DNA from: Prevotella sp.
Lineage (GTDB): Bacteria; Bacteroidota; Bacteroidia; Bacteroidales; Bacteroidaceae
NCBI GenBank assembly: GCA_017471245.1
Contig: JAFUVB010000013.1
Location: 1-64,000 of the forward strand
Direction: 5' to 3'
Length of the DNA: 64,000 bases
In this document: in pieces, positions 16,479-27,640 of the stretch
Layout of the letters: every line of letters starts with the position of its first letter
Numbering within the stretch: the first letter of the stretch is position 1
Notes under the pieces: generated by a model
Seen by the model: only the letters and a program-made list of their open reading frames with translations
Databases searched by the model: none
Told to the model about the DNA's origin: nothing
Made by a program: the position numbers and the translations under genes

Positions 16479-18635
16479 ATGGGCAGTCTGTTCGACAGAA
16501 AGAAAATCATTCCACGCTACAAGGGCATCGGCTATCTGATGGTCTTGCTGGGACTGCTCATTGTGGGAAAAGCCCTTTACACTGCAACCGTGAAGCGCGA
16601 TTACTGGGTGAAAGTGGCAAACAGACTGAAGCGTGACAGCGTTGACGTGAAGCCCGTGCGTGGAAACATCCTCAGTTGCGACGGGCGCCTGATGGCAAGC
16701 AGCCTGCCTGAATACAAGATGTTCATGGACTTTCAGGCACTTCACGACAGCAAGACAGACTCTTTATGGTATGAGAAACTGGACAGTATCTGCGAAGGGC
16801 TGCACGATATCTTCCCGGAAAGAAGCAAGCAGGCGTTCAGAGACAGCCTGGAAAAAGGACACAGCAAGATGAGCCGCAACTGGCCTGTATGGAAGAAACG
16901 CGTGAGCTATGACACCTATTCCGAGGTGAAGAGCCTGCCCATTTTCAACATGCGACCGTTCAAGGGTGGTTTCCATTCGGAGGAATACAACTCGCGCCAG
17001 CGTCCTTTCGGCTCACTTGCACAGCGCACGGTCGGTGACATGTTCGGTGCGAAAGACACTGCCCGATGCGGCTTGGAGCTGTCTTTCGACTCCATCCTGC
17101 GCGGAAAGTCTGGCATTGTGCAGCGCAAGAAGGTGATGAACAAATACCTGAGCATCACCGAGCGCGCACCGATTGACGGAGCAGACATCGTGACAACCAT
17201 TGATGTGGGCATGCAAGACCTGGCAGAACGCGCACTGATTGATGAACTGAAACTGATTAACGGTAACGTGGGTGTCGCCATTGTCATGGAAGTGCAGACG
17301 GGAGACGTGAAGGCAATCGTCAACATGTCGAAAGTGGGCGACGGACAATACCGCGAAACGCAGAACCATGCCGTGTCCGACTTGTTAGAGCCGGGCTCGG
17401 TATTCAAGACGGCATCCATCATGGTGGCACTCGACGACGGCGTGGTGGATACCACCTACAAAGTGGAGACTTTCGGCGGAATCATGGACATGCACGGTGC
17501 AAAGATGCGAGACCACAACTGGCATCGAGGCGGTTATGGACTGCTATCGCTGCCACAGACCCTGGAATACAGCTCGAACATCGGAGTGAGCCGAATTATT
17601 GACGAGCACTACGGGAAGAACCCCGAAAAGTATGTGGAAGGAATCTATCGTCTGGGGCTTGCCGACGACCTGAACATTCCTTTGGTAGGATCTTCTCCCG
17701 CACGCATCCGCAAGCCGAAAATGGACAAGACCGGCAAGCACTGGGCCAACTGGAGCAAGACTGCACTGGCATGGATGAGTATCGGCTATGAGACACAGGT
17801 GCCGCCCATATCTACACTTACCTTCTACAACGCCATAGCAAACAACGGGCGAATGATGCGTCCCCGATTCGTGAAGCAGGTGGTGAAAGACGGAGAAGTG
17901 CTCATGGACTTCCCACCAGAGGTCATCCGCCCACAGATATGCAAGACGAAGACTCTGAAGGAGATTCAGACCATCCTCTACCATGTGGTAAGCCAAGGAC
18001 TGGGAAAGAAGGCTGGCTCGAAGTCGTTCAAGGTTGCAGGAAAGACCGGTACGGCACAGATATCGAAAGGAGCAGGCGGATATAAAACGGGACAGACAAA
18101 CTATCTGCTGTCGTTTGCCGGGTATTTCCCTGCCGATGCTCCTCGCTACAGTTGCATCGTATGCATCCAGAAATCTGGTCTTCCAGCATCGGGCGGTGGT
18201 ATGAGCGGTGTCGTATTCCACCACATCGCAGAAGGCATCATGGCGCAAGACCTCAAGCGCAATGCTTCTGATGCACGCGACTCGCTATCGGTTCTCATTC
18301 CTGATGTAAAAAACGGCAATATGCTCTCTGCCGACTACGTACTCTCACATCTTGGCGTTAACACTGCCAACTGGAGCGGAAACTATGCCGACGGTAATCC
18401 GATATGGGGCAAGGCATCACACGACAAGAAGAACCTTCAGATGGCTAAGCTACAGGAATATGCACAGGATATTGTTCCCGACGTGGAAGGCATGGGTGCA
18501 CGCGATGCTGTCTACATGCTTGAAAGCCGAGGCCTAAGAGTAAAGATCGAAGGCAGGGGCAAAGTAATTGCCCAAAGTCTGCCGGCAGGACATAAGATTA
18601 AAACTGGTGAAATCTGTTCTTTAAAACTGCATTAA
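16479..18635 (+). CDS. ftsI: Septal peptidoglycan transpeptidase (penicillin-binding protein 3, FtsI) with PASTA domain
   Basis: Class B penicillin-binding protein that cross-links septal peptidoglycan. Residues about 17-35 form the membrane anchor. [16 protein letters not shown] (60-75) is the usual dimerisation-domain start. The transpeptidase motifs are SVFK (Ser307-Lys310), SSN (365-367) and KTGT (522-525). A single PASTA domain closes the 718-residue protein (about 665-718, [20 protein letters not shown]). PASTA on the division transpeptidase is normal in Bacteroidetes. The gap before it (16424-16478) is very A/T-rich. murE begins one base after its stop. Confidence 0.95.
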   Translation: MGSLFDRKKIIPRYKGIGYLMVLLGLLIVGKALYTATVKRDYWVKVANRLKRDSVDVKPVRGNILSCDGRLMASSLPEYKMFMDFQALHDSKTDSLWYEKLDSICEGLHDIFPERSKQAFRDSLEKGHSKMSRNWPVWKKRVSYDTYSEVKSLPIFNMRPFKGGFHSEEYNSRQRPFGSLAQRTVGDMFGAKDTARCGLELSFDSILRGKSGIVQRKKVMNKYLSITERAPIDGADIVTTIDVGMQDLAERALIDELKLINGNVGVAIVMEVQTGDVKAIVNMSKVGDGQYRETQNHAVSDLLEPGSVFKTASIMVALDDGVVDTTYKVETFGGIMDMHGAKMRDHNWHRGGYGLLSLPQTLEYSSNIGVSRIIDEHYGKNPEKYVEGIYRLGLADDLNIPLVGSSPARIRKPKMDKTGKHWANWSKTALAWMSIGYETQVPPISTLTFYNAIANNGRMMRPRFVKQVVKDGEVLMDFPPEVIRPQICKTKTLKEIQTILYHVVSQGLGKKAGSKSFKVAGKTGTAQISKGAGGYKTGQTNYLLSFAGYFPADAPRYSCIVCIQKSGLPASGGGMSGVVFHHIAEGIMAQDLKRNASDARDSLSVLIPDVKNGNMLSADYVLSHLGVNTANWSGNYADGNPIWGKASHDKKNLQMAKLQEYAQDIVPDVEGMGARDAVYMLESRGLRVKIEGRGKVIAQSLPAGHKIKTGEICSLKLH

Positions 18636-18636
18636 T

Positions 18637-20091
18637 ATGAAACTGAACGAGTTGCTGAAAAACATCAAGCCGATTGAGATTGCAGGAGATTCCAACAAGG
18701 AAATCTGCGGCATCAACATCGACAGCCGGAAAATAGCTCCGGGACACCTGTTTGTTGCCATGAAGGGAACGCAGGTGGATGGTCATGCTTTCATCGGCAA
18801 GGCTGAAGAACTGGGAGCCGCCGCCGTTCTGTGTGAAGACATGCCCAATGTGCAGAAAGAGGGAGTGACATACGTACGGGTGGAATCCACGGAAGATGCC
18901 GTCGGGAAAGTGGCCACCCTGTTCTATGGAAATCCTTCCACAAGACTGAAGCTCGTTGGCGTAACCGGCACTAATGGCAAGACCACCATCGCCACCTTAT
19001 TATATAATATGTTCCGAAAACTGGGATATAAATGCGGACTGCTGTCAACAGTGTGCAACTATATAGAAGGCGAAGTAATACCGGCAAGCCACACAACACC
19101 CGATCCCATCGAACTGAACATGCTGTTGGCAAAGATGGTGGATGCAGGTTGCGACTATGCTTTCATGGAATGCTCCAGCCATGCCATTCATCAGAAACGA
19201 ATAGGTGGGCTGAAATTTGCAGGTGGCATCTTCACCAACCTCACTCGCGACCACATGGATTATCATAAGACTGTGGAGAACTACAGAAATGCCAAGAGGG
19301 CTTTCTTCGACAATCTGCCGAAGGACGCTTTCGCCATCACGAATGCGGATGACAAGAACGGCATGGTGATGGTGCAGAACACCAAAGCAACCGTTAAGAC
19401 CTACTCTACTCGTTCCATGGCAGACTTCAAGGCACGCATACTGGAATGCCACTTCGAGGGAATGTATCTTGATATCGATGGCCATGAGGTGGGCGTGCAG
19501 TTTATCGGGAAATTTAATGTGAGCAATCTGCTCGCCGTATATGGAACAGCGGTCATGTTAGGACAGAAACCGGAAGACGTGCTCATTGCCATGAGCACTC
19601 TGAAAAGCGTTCACGGACGCTTGGATCCGGTACGTTCACCCGAAGGCTATACGGCAATCGTCGATTATGCCCATACGCCGGATGCTCTTGAGAATGTGTT
19701 GAAAGCCATCCATGAAGTGCTCAACAAAAAAGGACATGTGATCACTGTTTGTGGAGCCGGCGGTAATCGCGATAAGGGGAAACGCCCACTCATGGCTCAG
19801 GAGGCCGTGAAGCAGAGTGACAAAGTGATTATCACAAGCGACAACCCTCGATTTGAGGAACCGCAAGACATTATCAACGACATGCTGGCAGGGCTCGACA
19901 AACATCAGATGAAAAAAGTAATCAGCATTGTCGACCGCAAGGAAGCCATCCGCACAGCATGCATGCTGGCTCAGAAAGGAGACGTTGTTCTCGTCGCCGG
20001 CAAAGGACATGAAGACTATCAGGAAATCAAAGGAGTGAAACACCACTTTGACGACAAGGAAGTGCTGAAAGAAATATTCAGCAACGATTGA
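18637..20091 (+). CDS. murE: UDP-MurNAc-tripeptide synthetase MurE (meso-diaminopimelate-adding)
   Basis: Adds the third residue of the stem peptide in the cytoplasm. The 484-residue protein has the Mur-ligase ATP loop GTNGKTT (111-117), [31 protein letters not shown] in the central domain, and the C-terminal DNPR motif (in [11 protein letters not shown]) that marks diaminopimelate rather than lysine specificity. It begins one base after ftsI. Bacteroidales peptidoglycan contains diaminopimelate, which agrees. Confidence 0.96.
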   Translation: MKLNELLKNIKPIEIAGDSNKEICGINIDSRKIAPGHLFVAMKGTQVDGHAFIGKAEELGAAAVLCEDMPNVQKEGVTYVRVESTEDAVGKVATLFYGNPSTRLKLVGVTGTNGKTTIATLLYNMFRKLGYKCGLLSTVCNYIEGEVIPASHTTPDPIELNMLLAKMVDAGCDYAFMECSSHAIHQKRIGGLKFAGGIFTNLTRDHMDYHKTVENYRNAKRAFFDNLPKDAFAITNADDKNGMVMVQNTKATVKTYSTRSMADFKARILECHFEGMYLDIDGHEVGVQFIGKFNVSNLLAVYGTAVMLGQKPEDVLIAMSTLKSVHGRLDPVRSPEGYTAIVDYAHTPDALENVLKAIHEVLNKKGHVITVCGAGGNRDKGKRPLMAQEAVKQSDKVIITSDNPRFEEPQDIINDMLAGLDKHQMKKVISIVDRKEAIRTACMLAQKGDVVLVAGKGHEDYQEIKGVKHHFDDKEVLKEIFSND

Positions 20092-20134
20092 GATATATAA
20101 AAATAAGGAATAAAACCTCAAAAACAGAAGTAAG

Positions 20135-21406
20135 ATGCTATACTACCTGTTCAGATTTTTAGAGCAATATGATATCCCCGGAGCGCACATGTGGCCGTAC
20201 ATTTCGTTCCGCGCCTTGCTCACACTCATAATTTCCCTCGTCATTTCCGCTTGGTTCGGAGAGAAGTTCATCAAGTACATGAAGCGGAAAAAGATTTCGG
20301 AAACGCAGCGCGATGCTTCCATCGATCCATTCGGAGAGAAGAAGAAAGGTGTTCCCACCATGGGCGGCATCATCATCATCGTGTCTATTCTGGTGCCGGT
20401 GATCCTCCTTGGTCGTATGCGCAACATCTATCTGATCCTGATGATAGTGACAACCGTTTGGCTGGGATTCCTCGGATTCCTCGACGACTATATCAAAATA
20501 TTCAAGAAAAACAAGGAAGGACTTAAAGGAAAATACAAAATTGTGGGACAGTTCAGTATTGGACTGATAGTAGGACTGATACTTTGGGCAAGTCCGGATG
20601 CAACGATCCATGAGAACATCACCACAGAGAAACAAGGACAGGAAGTCGTCGTTACTCATAAATCGGAACCCGTCAAATCGCTGAAGACAACGATTCCATT
20701 TGTGAAAGGCCATAACCTTGACTACTCAAAGATCATGGGCTTCTGTGGAAAATACAGCAACGCAGCTGGATGGATACTGTTCGTGGTAATGACAATTATC
20801 GTGGTAACAGCCGTTTCAAACGGAGCCAATCTGAACGACGGCATGGACGGAATGTGCGCTGGCAATTCAGCCATCATCGGCGTGGTGCTTGGTATCTTTG
20901 CCTATGTGAGCAGCCATATTGAATATGCGGCATACTTCAACATCATGTATATACCTGGATCGCAGGAACTGGTAATCTTCATCTGCGCTTTCGTTGGTGC
21001 CATGATTGGTTTCCTCTGGTACAACTCTTTTCCTGCACAGATATTCATGGGCGACACAGGGTCGCTCACCATCGGAGGTATCATCGGTGTATGTGCCGTC
21101 ATCATCCACAAGGAGCTTCTGGTACCTATTCTCTGCGGAATCTTCCTGGTGGAAAGCCTCAGTGTAATCATCCAGACACAAGTGTTCAAATATTACAAGC
21201 ATAAGGGGCAGCGTGTACGTGTGTTCAGGGCAACACCCATTCACGACAATTTCCGCAAGCTGGACAGCCAATTAGATGAAACAAGCCGTTACTTATTGAA
21301 AAGCTGGCCTCACCGACAGTTCCACGAGTCGAAGATCACATTCCGCTTCTGGATCGTGACCATTATTCTTGCGGCACTTACCATCATTACACTGAAGATT
21401 CGATAA
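20135..21406 (+). CDS. mraY: Phospho-MurNAc-pentapeptide translocase MraY
   Basis: Integral membrane enzyme that makes lipid I from UDP-MurNAc-pentapeptide and undecaprenyl phosphate. Visible are GVPTMGGI (72-79), the catalytic Asp pair in GFLGFLDDYIK (117-118), NLNDGMDG (about residue 232-239), and many hydrophobic helices. At 423 residues it is longer than the E. coli enzyme (360) because of a charged loop at about 150-200 (ENITTEKQGQEVVVTHKSEP), an insertion typical of Bacteroidetes MraY. Fourth enzyme gene of the dcw operon. Confidence 0.96.
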   Translation: MLYYLFRFLEQYDIPGAHMWPYISFRALLTLIISLVISAWFGEKFIKYMKRKKISETQRDASIDPFGEKKKGVPTMGGIIIIVSILVPVILLGRMRNIYLILMIVTTVWLGFLGFLDDYIKIFKKNKEGLKGKYKIVGQFSIGLIVGLILWASPDATIHENITTEKQGQEVVVTHKSEPVKSLKTTIPFVKGHNLDYSKIMGFCGKYSNAAGWILFVVMTIIVVTAVSNGANLNDGMDGMCAGNSAIIGVVLGIFAYVSSHIEYAAYFNIMYIPGSQELVIFICAFVGAMIGFLWYNSFPAQIFMGDTGSLTIGGIIGVCAVIIHKELLVPILCGIFLVESLSVIIQTQVFKYYKHKGQRVRVFRATPIHDNFRKLDSQLDETSRYLLKSWPHRQFHESKITFRFWIVTIILAALTIITLKIR

Positions 21407-21449
21407 ACAATATTATCAGCAATAACCTGCTGAAACAGGATGAAAGAAG

Positions 21450-22787
21450 ATGAACATGAAGAAAATTGTTGTTTTAGGAGCAGCTGAAAGCGGAGCGGGA
21501 GCCGCTGTTCTTGCCAAGGACAAAGGATTCCGTGTGTTTGTTTCCGACATGGGAACAATCAAGGACAAATATAAGAAACTGCTCGACGACCACCACATCG
21601 AGTGGGAAGAAGGTCATCACACTGAGGAGAAGATACTGGATGCCGACGAAGTGATCAAAAGTCCTGGTATTCCCGATGAAGCGCCGATGATTCAGAAGAT
21701 CATTGCAAAGGGAATCCATATTATCAGCGAGATAGAGTTTGCAGGGCGATATACAGATTCCAAGATGGTTTGTATTACGGGAAGCAATGGCAAGACCACC
21801 ACAACTTCTCTTATCTACCACATCTTCAAGAATGCCGGCTACGATGTGGGACTTGCCGGGAACATCGGCAGAAGCCTCGCCTTACAGGTTGCTGAGTCAC
21901 CTCACGAATACTACGTTATTGAACTCAGCAGCTTCCAGCTTGACAACATGTACAACTTCCGTGCCAATGTTGCTGTTCTGCTGAATATCACGCCCGATCA
22001 TCTCGACCGCTATCAGAACAACATGCAGAACTACGTGGATTCCAAGATGCGCATTATCCAGAACCAAACGGCAGATGATGCTTTCATCTATTGGAACGAC
22101 GATCCCATCATTAAGCGTGAACTTGAGAAATACGATATCAAAGCCGTGCAGTTGCCCTTCTCCGAACTGAAAGAGAAAGGGAGCATCGGATATATTGAAG
22201 AAGGACAATATACGATTGAAGTTCCCACACCGTTCAACATGGAACAGGAGAGCCTGTCGCTCACAGGCAAACATAATATATATAACTCCCTTGCCGCTGG
22301 CATTGCCTCCGAAGTGGCGGGAATCAAGAAAGACATCATACGCAAGAGCCTCAGCGACTTCCCCGGAGTGGAACATCGGCTGGAAAAGGTTTGTTCGGTG
22401 AGAGGCGTACTCTATGTGAACGACTCAAAAGCAACGAATGTGGATGCGTGCTGGTATGCTTTGGAGAGCATGAAGACTCCCACCATCCTAATCATCGGCG
22501 GAAAGGATAAAGGCAACGACTACACTCCCATCAAAGAGCTGGTGAAGAAGAAATGTGCAGGATTGGTATATCTGGGTGCAGACAACACCAAGCTGCATGA
22601 CAATTTCGACCACATGGGAATACCCGTGCGCGACACCCATTCCATGAAAGAATGCATTGAAGCATGTTACGAAATGGCTGAACCGGGCATGACCGTACTG
22701 CTGAGTCCCTGCTGTGCCAGCTTCGACTTGTTCAAGAACATGGAAGACCGCGGCGAACAATTCAAGACTCTTGTACGCAATCTCTGA
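21450..22787 (+). CDS. murD: UDP-MurNAc-L-alanine:D-glutamate ligase MurD
   Basis: Adds D-glutamate to UDP-MurNAc-L-Ala. Of 445 residues, KKIVVLGAAESGAGAAVLA (4-22) is the UDP-binding start, GSNGKTTTT (111-119) the ATP loop, and HRLEKV with NDSKATN lies in the second half. The end VLLSPCCASFDLFKNMEDRG is the MurD C-terminal signature. An ATG two codons in (21456) is an alternative start. Confidence 0.96.
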   Translation: MNMKKIVVLGAAESGAGAAVLAKDKGFRVFVSDMGTIKDKYKKLLDDHHIEWEEGHHTEEKILDADEVIKSPGIPDEAPMIQKIIAKGIHIISEIEFAGRYTDSKMVCITGSNGKTTTTSLIYHIFKNAGYDVGLAGNIGRSLALQVAESPHEYYVIELSSFQLDNMYNFRANVAVLLNITPDHLDRYQNNMQNYVDSKMRIIQNQTADDAFIYWNDDPIIKRELEKYDIKAVQLPFSELKEKGSIGYIEEGQYTIEVPTPFNMEQESLSLTGKHNIYNSLAAGIASEVAGIKKDIIRKSLSDFPGVEHRLEKVCSVRGVLYVNDSKATNVDACWYALESMKTPTILIIGGKDKGNDYTPIKELVKKKCAGLVYLGADNTKLHDNFDHMGIPVRDTHSMKECIEACYEMAEPGMTVLLSPCCASFDLFKNMEDRGEQFKTLVRNL

Positions 22788-22812
22788 TAAACTCCTATAA
22801 AGCGACAGGAAT

Positions 22813-24108
22813 ATGTTTGAGAAACTAAACAACATGAAGTTCAAAGGAGATGCCATTATTTGGATGGTGTTCTTCTTCCTATGCATCATCAGCATCCTTG
22901 AGGTATACAGTGCCTCAAGCTCGCTGACCTACAAGGCAGGCAGCTATTGGAAGCCGGTTGTCTACCACACCTTCCTGCTCATCATTGGAGTGGGCTTCAT
23001 GATTGTTACGATGAACATCAAGTGCAAGTATTTCAAGATTGTCACTCCTTTTGCTTTACTGCTTTCCATCATCATGCTCATCTGGGTGCTCTTCATGGCA
23101 AGGATTAATGATGCCGCCCGATGGATCAGCATCTTCGGCATCCAGTTCCAGCCATCCGAATTAGCAAAGGGTGCCGTGGTGCTTGCTGAAGCTCAGATAT
23201 TAAGCGCCATGCAGACCATCGATGGAGCCGACCGCCGAGCGTTCAAGTATATATGGATTGTGTCGCTGCCCATCATTTTCCTCATCGCCATGGAGAATCT
23301 TTCCACGGCGGCGTTGCTGTTTCTCACAGTTCTCATCATGATGTTCATCGGGCGCGTTCCGAAAGTTCAGCTTGGGCGCACGCTGGGCGTGCTGGCTCTT
23401 ATTGGCGTTTTTGCCGTTGCCATGGTCTGGATGATTGGCGATGAAAAAGACACTGAGCAGAAACAAGACGACAAGATGGTTCTTGCCGAAGAGGCGGCAG
23501 AGACAAAGGTCGATCCGAATGTGTTCAGCAAAGCATACGACAAAGTATTCCACAGGGCAAGTGTATGGAAAGTGAGAATCATGGATTTCTTCGACAGCAG
23601 AAAGATTCCACCAGAAGAAGTCGACCTTGAAGGCAAAGGCGCACAGAAAGCGCATGCCTCCATTGCCATTGCCACATCCAATGTCGTGGGCAAAGGACCG
23701 GGCAACAGCGTTGAGCGCGACTTCCTGTCACAGGCATTCTCCGATTTCATCTATGCCATCATTATTGAGGAAATGGGAATATGGGGCGCTGCGGGAGTGT
23801 GCCTGCTCTATATCATCTTGCTGTTCCGCACGGCTACGATTGCCAACCGATGCGCAAACGCCTTTCCTGCACTACTCATCATGGGGTTTGCCCTGCTGTT
23901 GGTGACGCAGGCCATGTTCAACATGTGCGTGGCAGTAGGTCTTGCGCCCGTCACTGGTCAGCCGTTGCCATTGATCAGCAAAGGAGGAACGTCGACCATT
24001 GTGAATTGCGTTTACATCGGAGTTATCCTTAGCGTAAGCTATACAGCAAAGAAAAAAGACGACATAACAGAAAAGGCCGGACTGCGAAAAGCAAAGGCCA
24101 CTGCATAG
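22813..24108 (+). CDS. ftsW: Septal peptidoglycan polymerase FtsW (SEDS family)
   Basis: Polytopic SEDS glycosyltransferase that polymerises septal glycan with FtsI. The 431 residues hold about ten hydrophobic helices, the NDAARWISIFGIQFQPSELAK stretch (residues about 98-118) containing the family's W and PSE motifs, and TGQPLPLISKGGTS, the FtsW/RodA signature. A large extracytoplasmic loop (about 215-285, EDKDTEQ-type charged residues) is longer than in E. coli. It lies between murD and murG as in other dcw clusters. Confidence 0.95.
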   Translation: MFEKLNNMKFKGDAIIWMVFFFLCIISILEVYSASSSLTYKAGSYWKPVVYHTFLLIIGVGFMIVTMNIKCKYFKIVTPFALLLSIIMLIWVLFMARINDAARWISIFGIQFQPSELAKGAVVLAEAQILSAMQTIDGADRRAFKYIWIVSLPIIFLIAMENLSTAALLFLTVLIMMFIGRVPKVQLGRTLGVLALIGVFAVAMVWMIGDEKDTEQKQDDKMVLAEEAAETKVDPNVFSKAYDKVFHRASVWKVRIMDFFDSRKIPPEEVDLEGKGAQKAHASIAIATSNVVGKGPGNSVERDFLSQAFSDFIYAIIIEEMGIWGAAGVCLLYIILLFRTATIANRCANAFPALLIMGFALLLVTQAMFNMCVAVGLAPVTGQPLPLISKGGTSTIVNCVYIGVILSVSYTAKKKDDITEKAGLRKAKATA

Positions 24109-24122
24109 AAAGGAGTCATGAC

Positions 24123-25241
24123 ATGAAGAAGGATTTAAGGTTTATCATCAGCGGCGGCGGTACGGGAGGCCACATCTTCCCCGCCATATCCATTGCCAAT
24201 GCCATCAAGGCAAAGCACCCTGAGGCAAAGATTCTCTTTGTCGGTGCAGAGGGACGTATGGAAATGCAGCGTGTACCAGCTGCCGGCTACGAGATCAAGG
24301 GTCTTCCCATTCAGGGTTTCGACCGCAAGAACCTGCTGAAGAACGTGAAGGTTCTCTACAAGATATGGAAAAGCCAGCGCATGGCAAAGAAGATCATCAA
24401 GGACTTCAAACCGTTGGTGGCTGTTGGCGTGGGTGGCTATGCCAGCGGTCCAACCCTGAACAAATGCGCCGCCATGGGCATTCCCTGCCTGATTCAGGAA
24501 CAGAACTCCTATGCGGGTGTCACCAACAAACTGCTTGCCAAGAAAGCCAGGAAGATTTGTGTTGCCTATGAGAACATGGACCGTTTCTTCCCTGCTGAGA
24601 AGATTATCATGACAGGCAACCCTGTGCGACAGGCATTGCTCGAAACAAGCATCAGCAAAGAGGATGCCATCAGCAGTTTCGGACTGGAACCCGGCAAGAA
24701 GACCATCCTGATTGTGGGCGGGTCGCTTGGTGCAAAGACTGTCAACGACAGCGTGCTGCAGCATCTCGACGAGATAGAGTCAAGCGGAGTGCAGGTAATC
24801 TGGCAGACGGGCAAGTATTACCACGACAGCATTCTGCAGCAACTGAAAGGTCATCGGGAGATGCCGATGCTGAAAGTGATGGATTTCATCAGCGACATGG
24901 GAGCCGCCTACAAAGCAGCCGATCTGGTAATCAGCCGCGCTGGAGCAAGCAGCATTTCTGAGTTCTGTCTGTTAGGCACACCGGTTATTCTCGTTCCGTC
25001 ACCCAATGTGGCAGAAGACCACCAGACCAAGAATGCCATGGCGCTGGTAAACAAGGATGCTGCCCTGTATGTCAAAGATGCTGAAGCGCCAGAGAAGGTG
25101 ATTTCGCTCGCTATCGCCACTGTGAAAGATTCCGGCAAACTGAAGTCACTGAGCGAGAACATCCTGAAAATGGCATTGCCAAATTCGGCAGATATCATTG
25201 CCGACGAAGTTCTCAAACTGGCTGGAGTAGACCCTGTATAA
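24123..25241 (+). CDS. murG: UDP-GlcNAc:lipid I N-acetylglucosaminyltransferase MurG
   Basis: Makes lipid II on the cytoplasmic membrane face. Of 372 residues, SGGGTGGHIFPAI (10-22) is the glycine-rich donor loop, GVGGYASGPTL and QEQNSYAGVTNKLLAKKA follow, and VISRAGASSISEFCLLGTP lies in the C-terminal UDP-GlcNAc domain. All are MurG hallmarks. The start is 14 bp after ftsW. Confidence 0.96.
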   Translation: MKKDLRFIISGGGTGGHIFPAISIANAIKAKHPEAKILFVGAEGRMEMQRVPAAGYEIKGLPIQGFDRKNLLKNVKVLYKIWKSQRMAKKIIKDFKPLVAVGVGGYASGPTLNKCAAMGIPCLIQEQNSYAGVTNKLLAKKARKICVAYENMDRFFPAEKIIMTGNPVRQALLETSISKEDAISSFGLEPGKKTILIVGGSLGAKTVNDSVLQHLDEIESSGVQVIWQTGKYYHDSILQQLKGHREMPMLKVMDFISDMGAAYKAADLVISRAGASSISEFCLLGTPVILVPSPNVAEDHQTKNAMALVNKDAALYVKDAEAPEKVISLAIATVKDSGKLKSLSENILKMALPNSADIIADEVLKLAGVDPV

Positions 25242-25260
25242 ACAAAATAAGAAAGAACGC

Positions 25261-26652
25261 ATGGACTTGAAAGATATTAAAGCTGTCTATTTCGTAGGCG
25301 CCGGTGGCATTGGCATGAGCGCCATTGCACGCTATTTCCTGAAAAAGGGAATGGTGGTAGCTGGATACGACAAGACACCCTCTGCCCTGACGGCACAACT
25401 GGAGAAAGAAGGTGCCCTGATTCATTATGAAGAGAATGTTGACGAGATACCGCATTCTTGCAAGAATCCGAACTCCACACTGGTGATCTACACGCCTGCC
25501 GTTCCTGCCGACCATCAGGAGCTGGTATTCTTCCGTGAAGGCGGATTCGAGATACAGAAACGTGCTCAGGTGCTGGGTACGCTCACCCAGGCACACCAAG
25601 GACTCTGCGTGGCAGGTACTCACGGAAAGACATCCACATCAACCATGTGCGCCCATATCATGCACCAAGGCCATCTCGACTGCAATGCTTTCCTCGGCGG
25701 AATATCCAAGAACTACGGAACAAACTACATTCTCAGCGACCACAGCGATTTCGTTGTGATTGAAGCTGATGAGTTCGACCGCTCCTTCCACTGGCTCCGC
25801 CCCTGGATGACCGTCATCACCAGCACCGATCCCGACCATCTTGATATTTACGGAACGAAAGAGGCTTATCTGGAGAGTTTCCGGCACTACACCACACTCA
25901 TCAAGCCCGGCGGCGCGCTCATCATCCACAAGAACCTGGAGATGAAGGCAGATGTCCGGGATGGGGTGACGACTTATGAATACAGTCTCGACGAAGGCGA
26001 TTTCCATGCAGACAACATCCGTATCGACAACGGAGAGATTACATTCGATTTCATTTCCCCTATTGAGAATGTGAAGAACGTGCAACTGGGACAGCCCGTG
26101 CTGATAAACATCGAGAACGGCATCGCTGCCATGGCTATGGCACAACTGAACGGCTGCACGGCAGAAGAATTGAGATATGGCATGCAGACCTATCACGGTG
26201 TGGACCGCCGCTTCGACTTCAAGCTGAAGAACGACAGCATCGTATTCCTCAGCGACTATGCCCACCATCCGATGGAAATCTACCAGAGCGCGCGCAGCAT
26301 ACGGCAACTATACAAAGATCGCAAGATAACGGTCATCTTCCAGCCGCACCTCTACACCCGCACACGCGATTTCTACAAAGACTTTGCCAACAGTCTGAGC
26401 CTGCTCGACGAAGTAATACTGACGGAGATCTACCCCGCTCGCGAGGAACCAATCCCTGGTGTCACATCACAGCTGATTTATGACAACCTGAAGGATGGCG
26501 TGAGCAAGCAAATCATCAGGAAAGATGAGGTCCAGCAGTTTGTCAAGGAACACGATTTCGACGTGTTGGTAGTGCTCGGTGCCGGCGACCTTGACAACCA
26601 AGTGCCGCAAATAGAGAAAATCTTGCGTAAAAAATATCATTGCGAGAAATAA
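25261..26652 (+). CDS. murC: UDP-MurNAc:L-alanine ligase MurC
   Basis: First amino-acid-adding ligase of peptidoglycan synthesis. Of 463 residues, YFVGAGGIGMSAIA (10-23) is the UDP-binding start, AGTHGKTSTS (118-127) the ATP loop, VIEADEFDRSFHWLRPW the central domain, and DYAHHPMEI plus FQPHLYTRT the later MurC motifs. It is 19 bp downstream of murG. Confidence 0.96.
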   Translation: MDLKDIKAVYFVGAGGIGMSAIARYFLKKGMVVAGYDKTPSALTAQLEKEGALIHYEENVDEIPHSCKNPNSTLVIYTPAVPADHQELVFFREGGFEIQKRAQVLGTLTQAHQGLCVAGTHGKTSTSTMCAHIMHQGHLDCNAFLGGISKNYGTNYILSDHSDFVVIEADEFDRSFHWLRPWMTVITSTDPDHLDIYGTKEAYLESFRHYTTLIKPGGALIIHKNLEMKADVRDGVTTYEYSLDEGDFHADNIRIDNGEITFDFISPIENVKNVQLGQPVLINIENGIAAMAMAQLNGCTAEELRYGMQTYHGVDRRFDFKLKNDSIVFLSDYAHHPMEIYQSARSIRQLYKDRKITVIFQPHLYTRTRDFYKDFANSLSLLDEVILTEIYPAREEPIPGVTSQLIYDNLKDGVSKQIIRKDEVQQFVKEHDFDVLVVLGAGDLDNQVPQIEKILRKKYHCEK

Positions 26653-26689
26653 TTTGACAACATTCTGCGTTATATAGATAAGAATAAAG

Positions 26690-27637
26690 ATGAGCTTGCA
26701 CATCAACTGGAAAAAAACGGTCATCGTCTGCTTAGACATCATCCTGGCAGGATACTTGGCGATGGCCATGACCTCGTTCAACAAACCGGACGAGACAGCC
26801 AAGGTGTGCACCAAGGTTAACATCAATATTGCCGACGAAAACACCAACGGATTTCTCAGTGCAAAGGAAATCAAACGCATTCTCAACAAAAAGAAGATAT
26901 ACCCGCTGGAGCAGCGAATGGAGACTATCAATCCCCGCACCATCGAGGAGACGCTGAAAAGCAGTTCATTCGTGAACACAGCCCAATGCTATAAGACACA
27001 GGACGGCCATGTGTGCATCAACATCACGCAACGACTGCCCATCGTGCGCATCAAGAGCAACCTCGGCGACGACTATTACGTAGACGACGAAGGGGGAATC
27101 ATGCCCAACTCGAAGTACACCAGCGACCTCGTGATAGCAACGGGAAACATCAACCGCTCTTTCGCCAAGAGCTATCTCTGCAATCTCACCGAGGCGCTCG
27201 CAGCCAACGATTTCTGGAAGCATCAGGTAGAACAGATCAACGTGCTGCCCGACATGGGCATCGAATTGGTGCCGCGCGTGGGCGACCACATCATTTTCAT
27301 CGGCTATCTCCCTGAGTCGGACAACGCCGCCAAACGGAAGGAACTGGTGAGCGAATATGTGAACAAGAAACTGGAACGGTTAGAGAAGTTCTATCAATAC
27401 GGTCTGAACGAGGTTGGCTGGAACAAATACCATTACATCAGCCTGGAATTCGACAACCAGATTATCTGCAAAAAGAATATCCGCGAACTGGAACCTCTGC
27501 CCAAACCGGCTGCACCCGCACAGGCGGAAGCAAGCCCCTCAGCGGCAAGAAATGCCCCTCAGCAGCCCGTTCCCGCAGAGAAAACAGAGAAGAAAGAAGA
27601 TAACAACAAGACAGAAAACAATAAAAAACAAACATAG
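26690..27637 (+). CDS. ftsQ: Division protein FtsQ
   Basis: Bitopic divisome protein between murC and ftsA. Residues about 8-27 form the membrane segment (KTVIVCLDIILAGYLAMAM). A POTRA-like domain follows (about 40-110, FLSAKEIKRILNKKKIYPLE), then a FtsQ/DivIB beta domain to about residue 265. The C-terminal 45 residues are a low-complexity Pro/Ala/Gln then Lys/Glu/Asn tail, longer than usual. Sequence similarity to E. coli FtsQ is low, as normal in Bacteroidetes; position in the cluster decides the name. Confidence 0.88.
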   Translation: MSLHINWKKTVIVCLDIILAGYLAMAMTSFNKPDETAKVCTKVNINIADENTNGFLSAKEIKRILNKKKIYPLEQRMETINPRTIEETLKSSSFVNTAQCYKTQDGHVCINITQRLPIVRIKSNLGDDYYVDDEGGIMPNSKYTSDLVIATGNINRSFAKSYLCNLTEALAANDFWKHQVEQINVLPDMGIELVPRVGDHIIFIGYLPESDNAAKRKELVSEYVNKKLERLEKFYQYGLNEVGWNKYHYISLEFDNQIICKKNIRELEPLPKPAAPAQAEASPSAARNAPQQPVPAEKTEKKEDNNKTENNKKQT

Positions 27638-27640
27638 CGT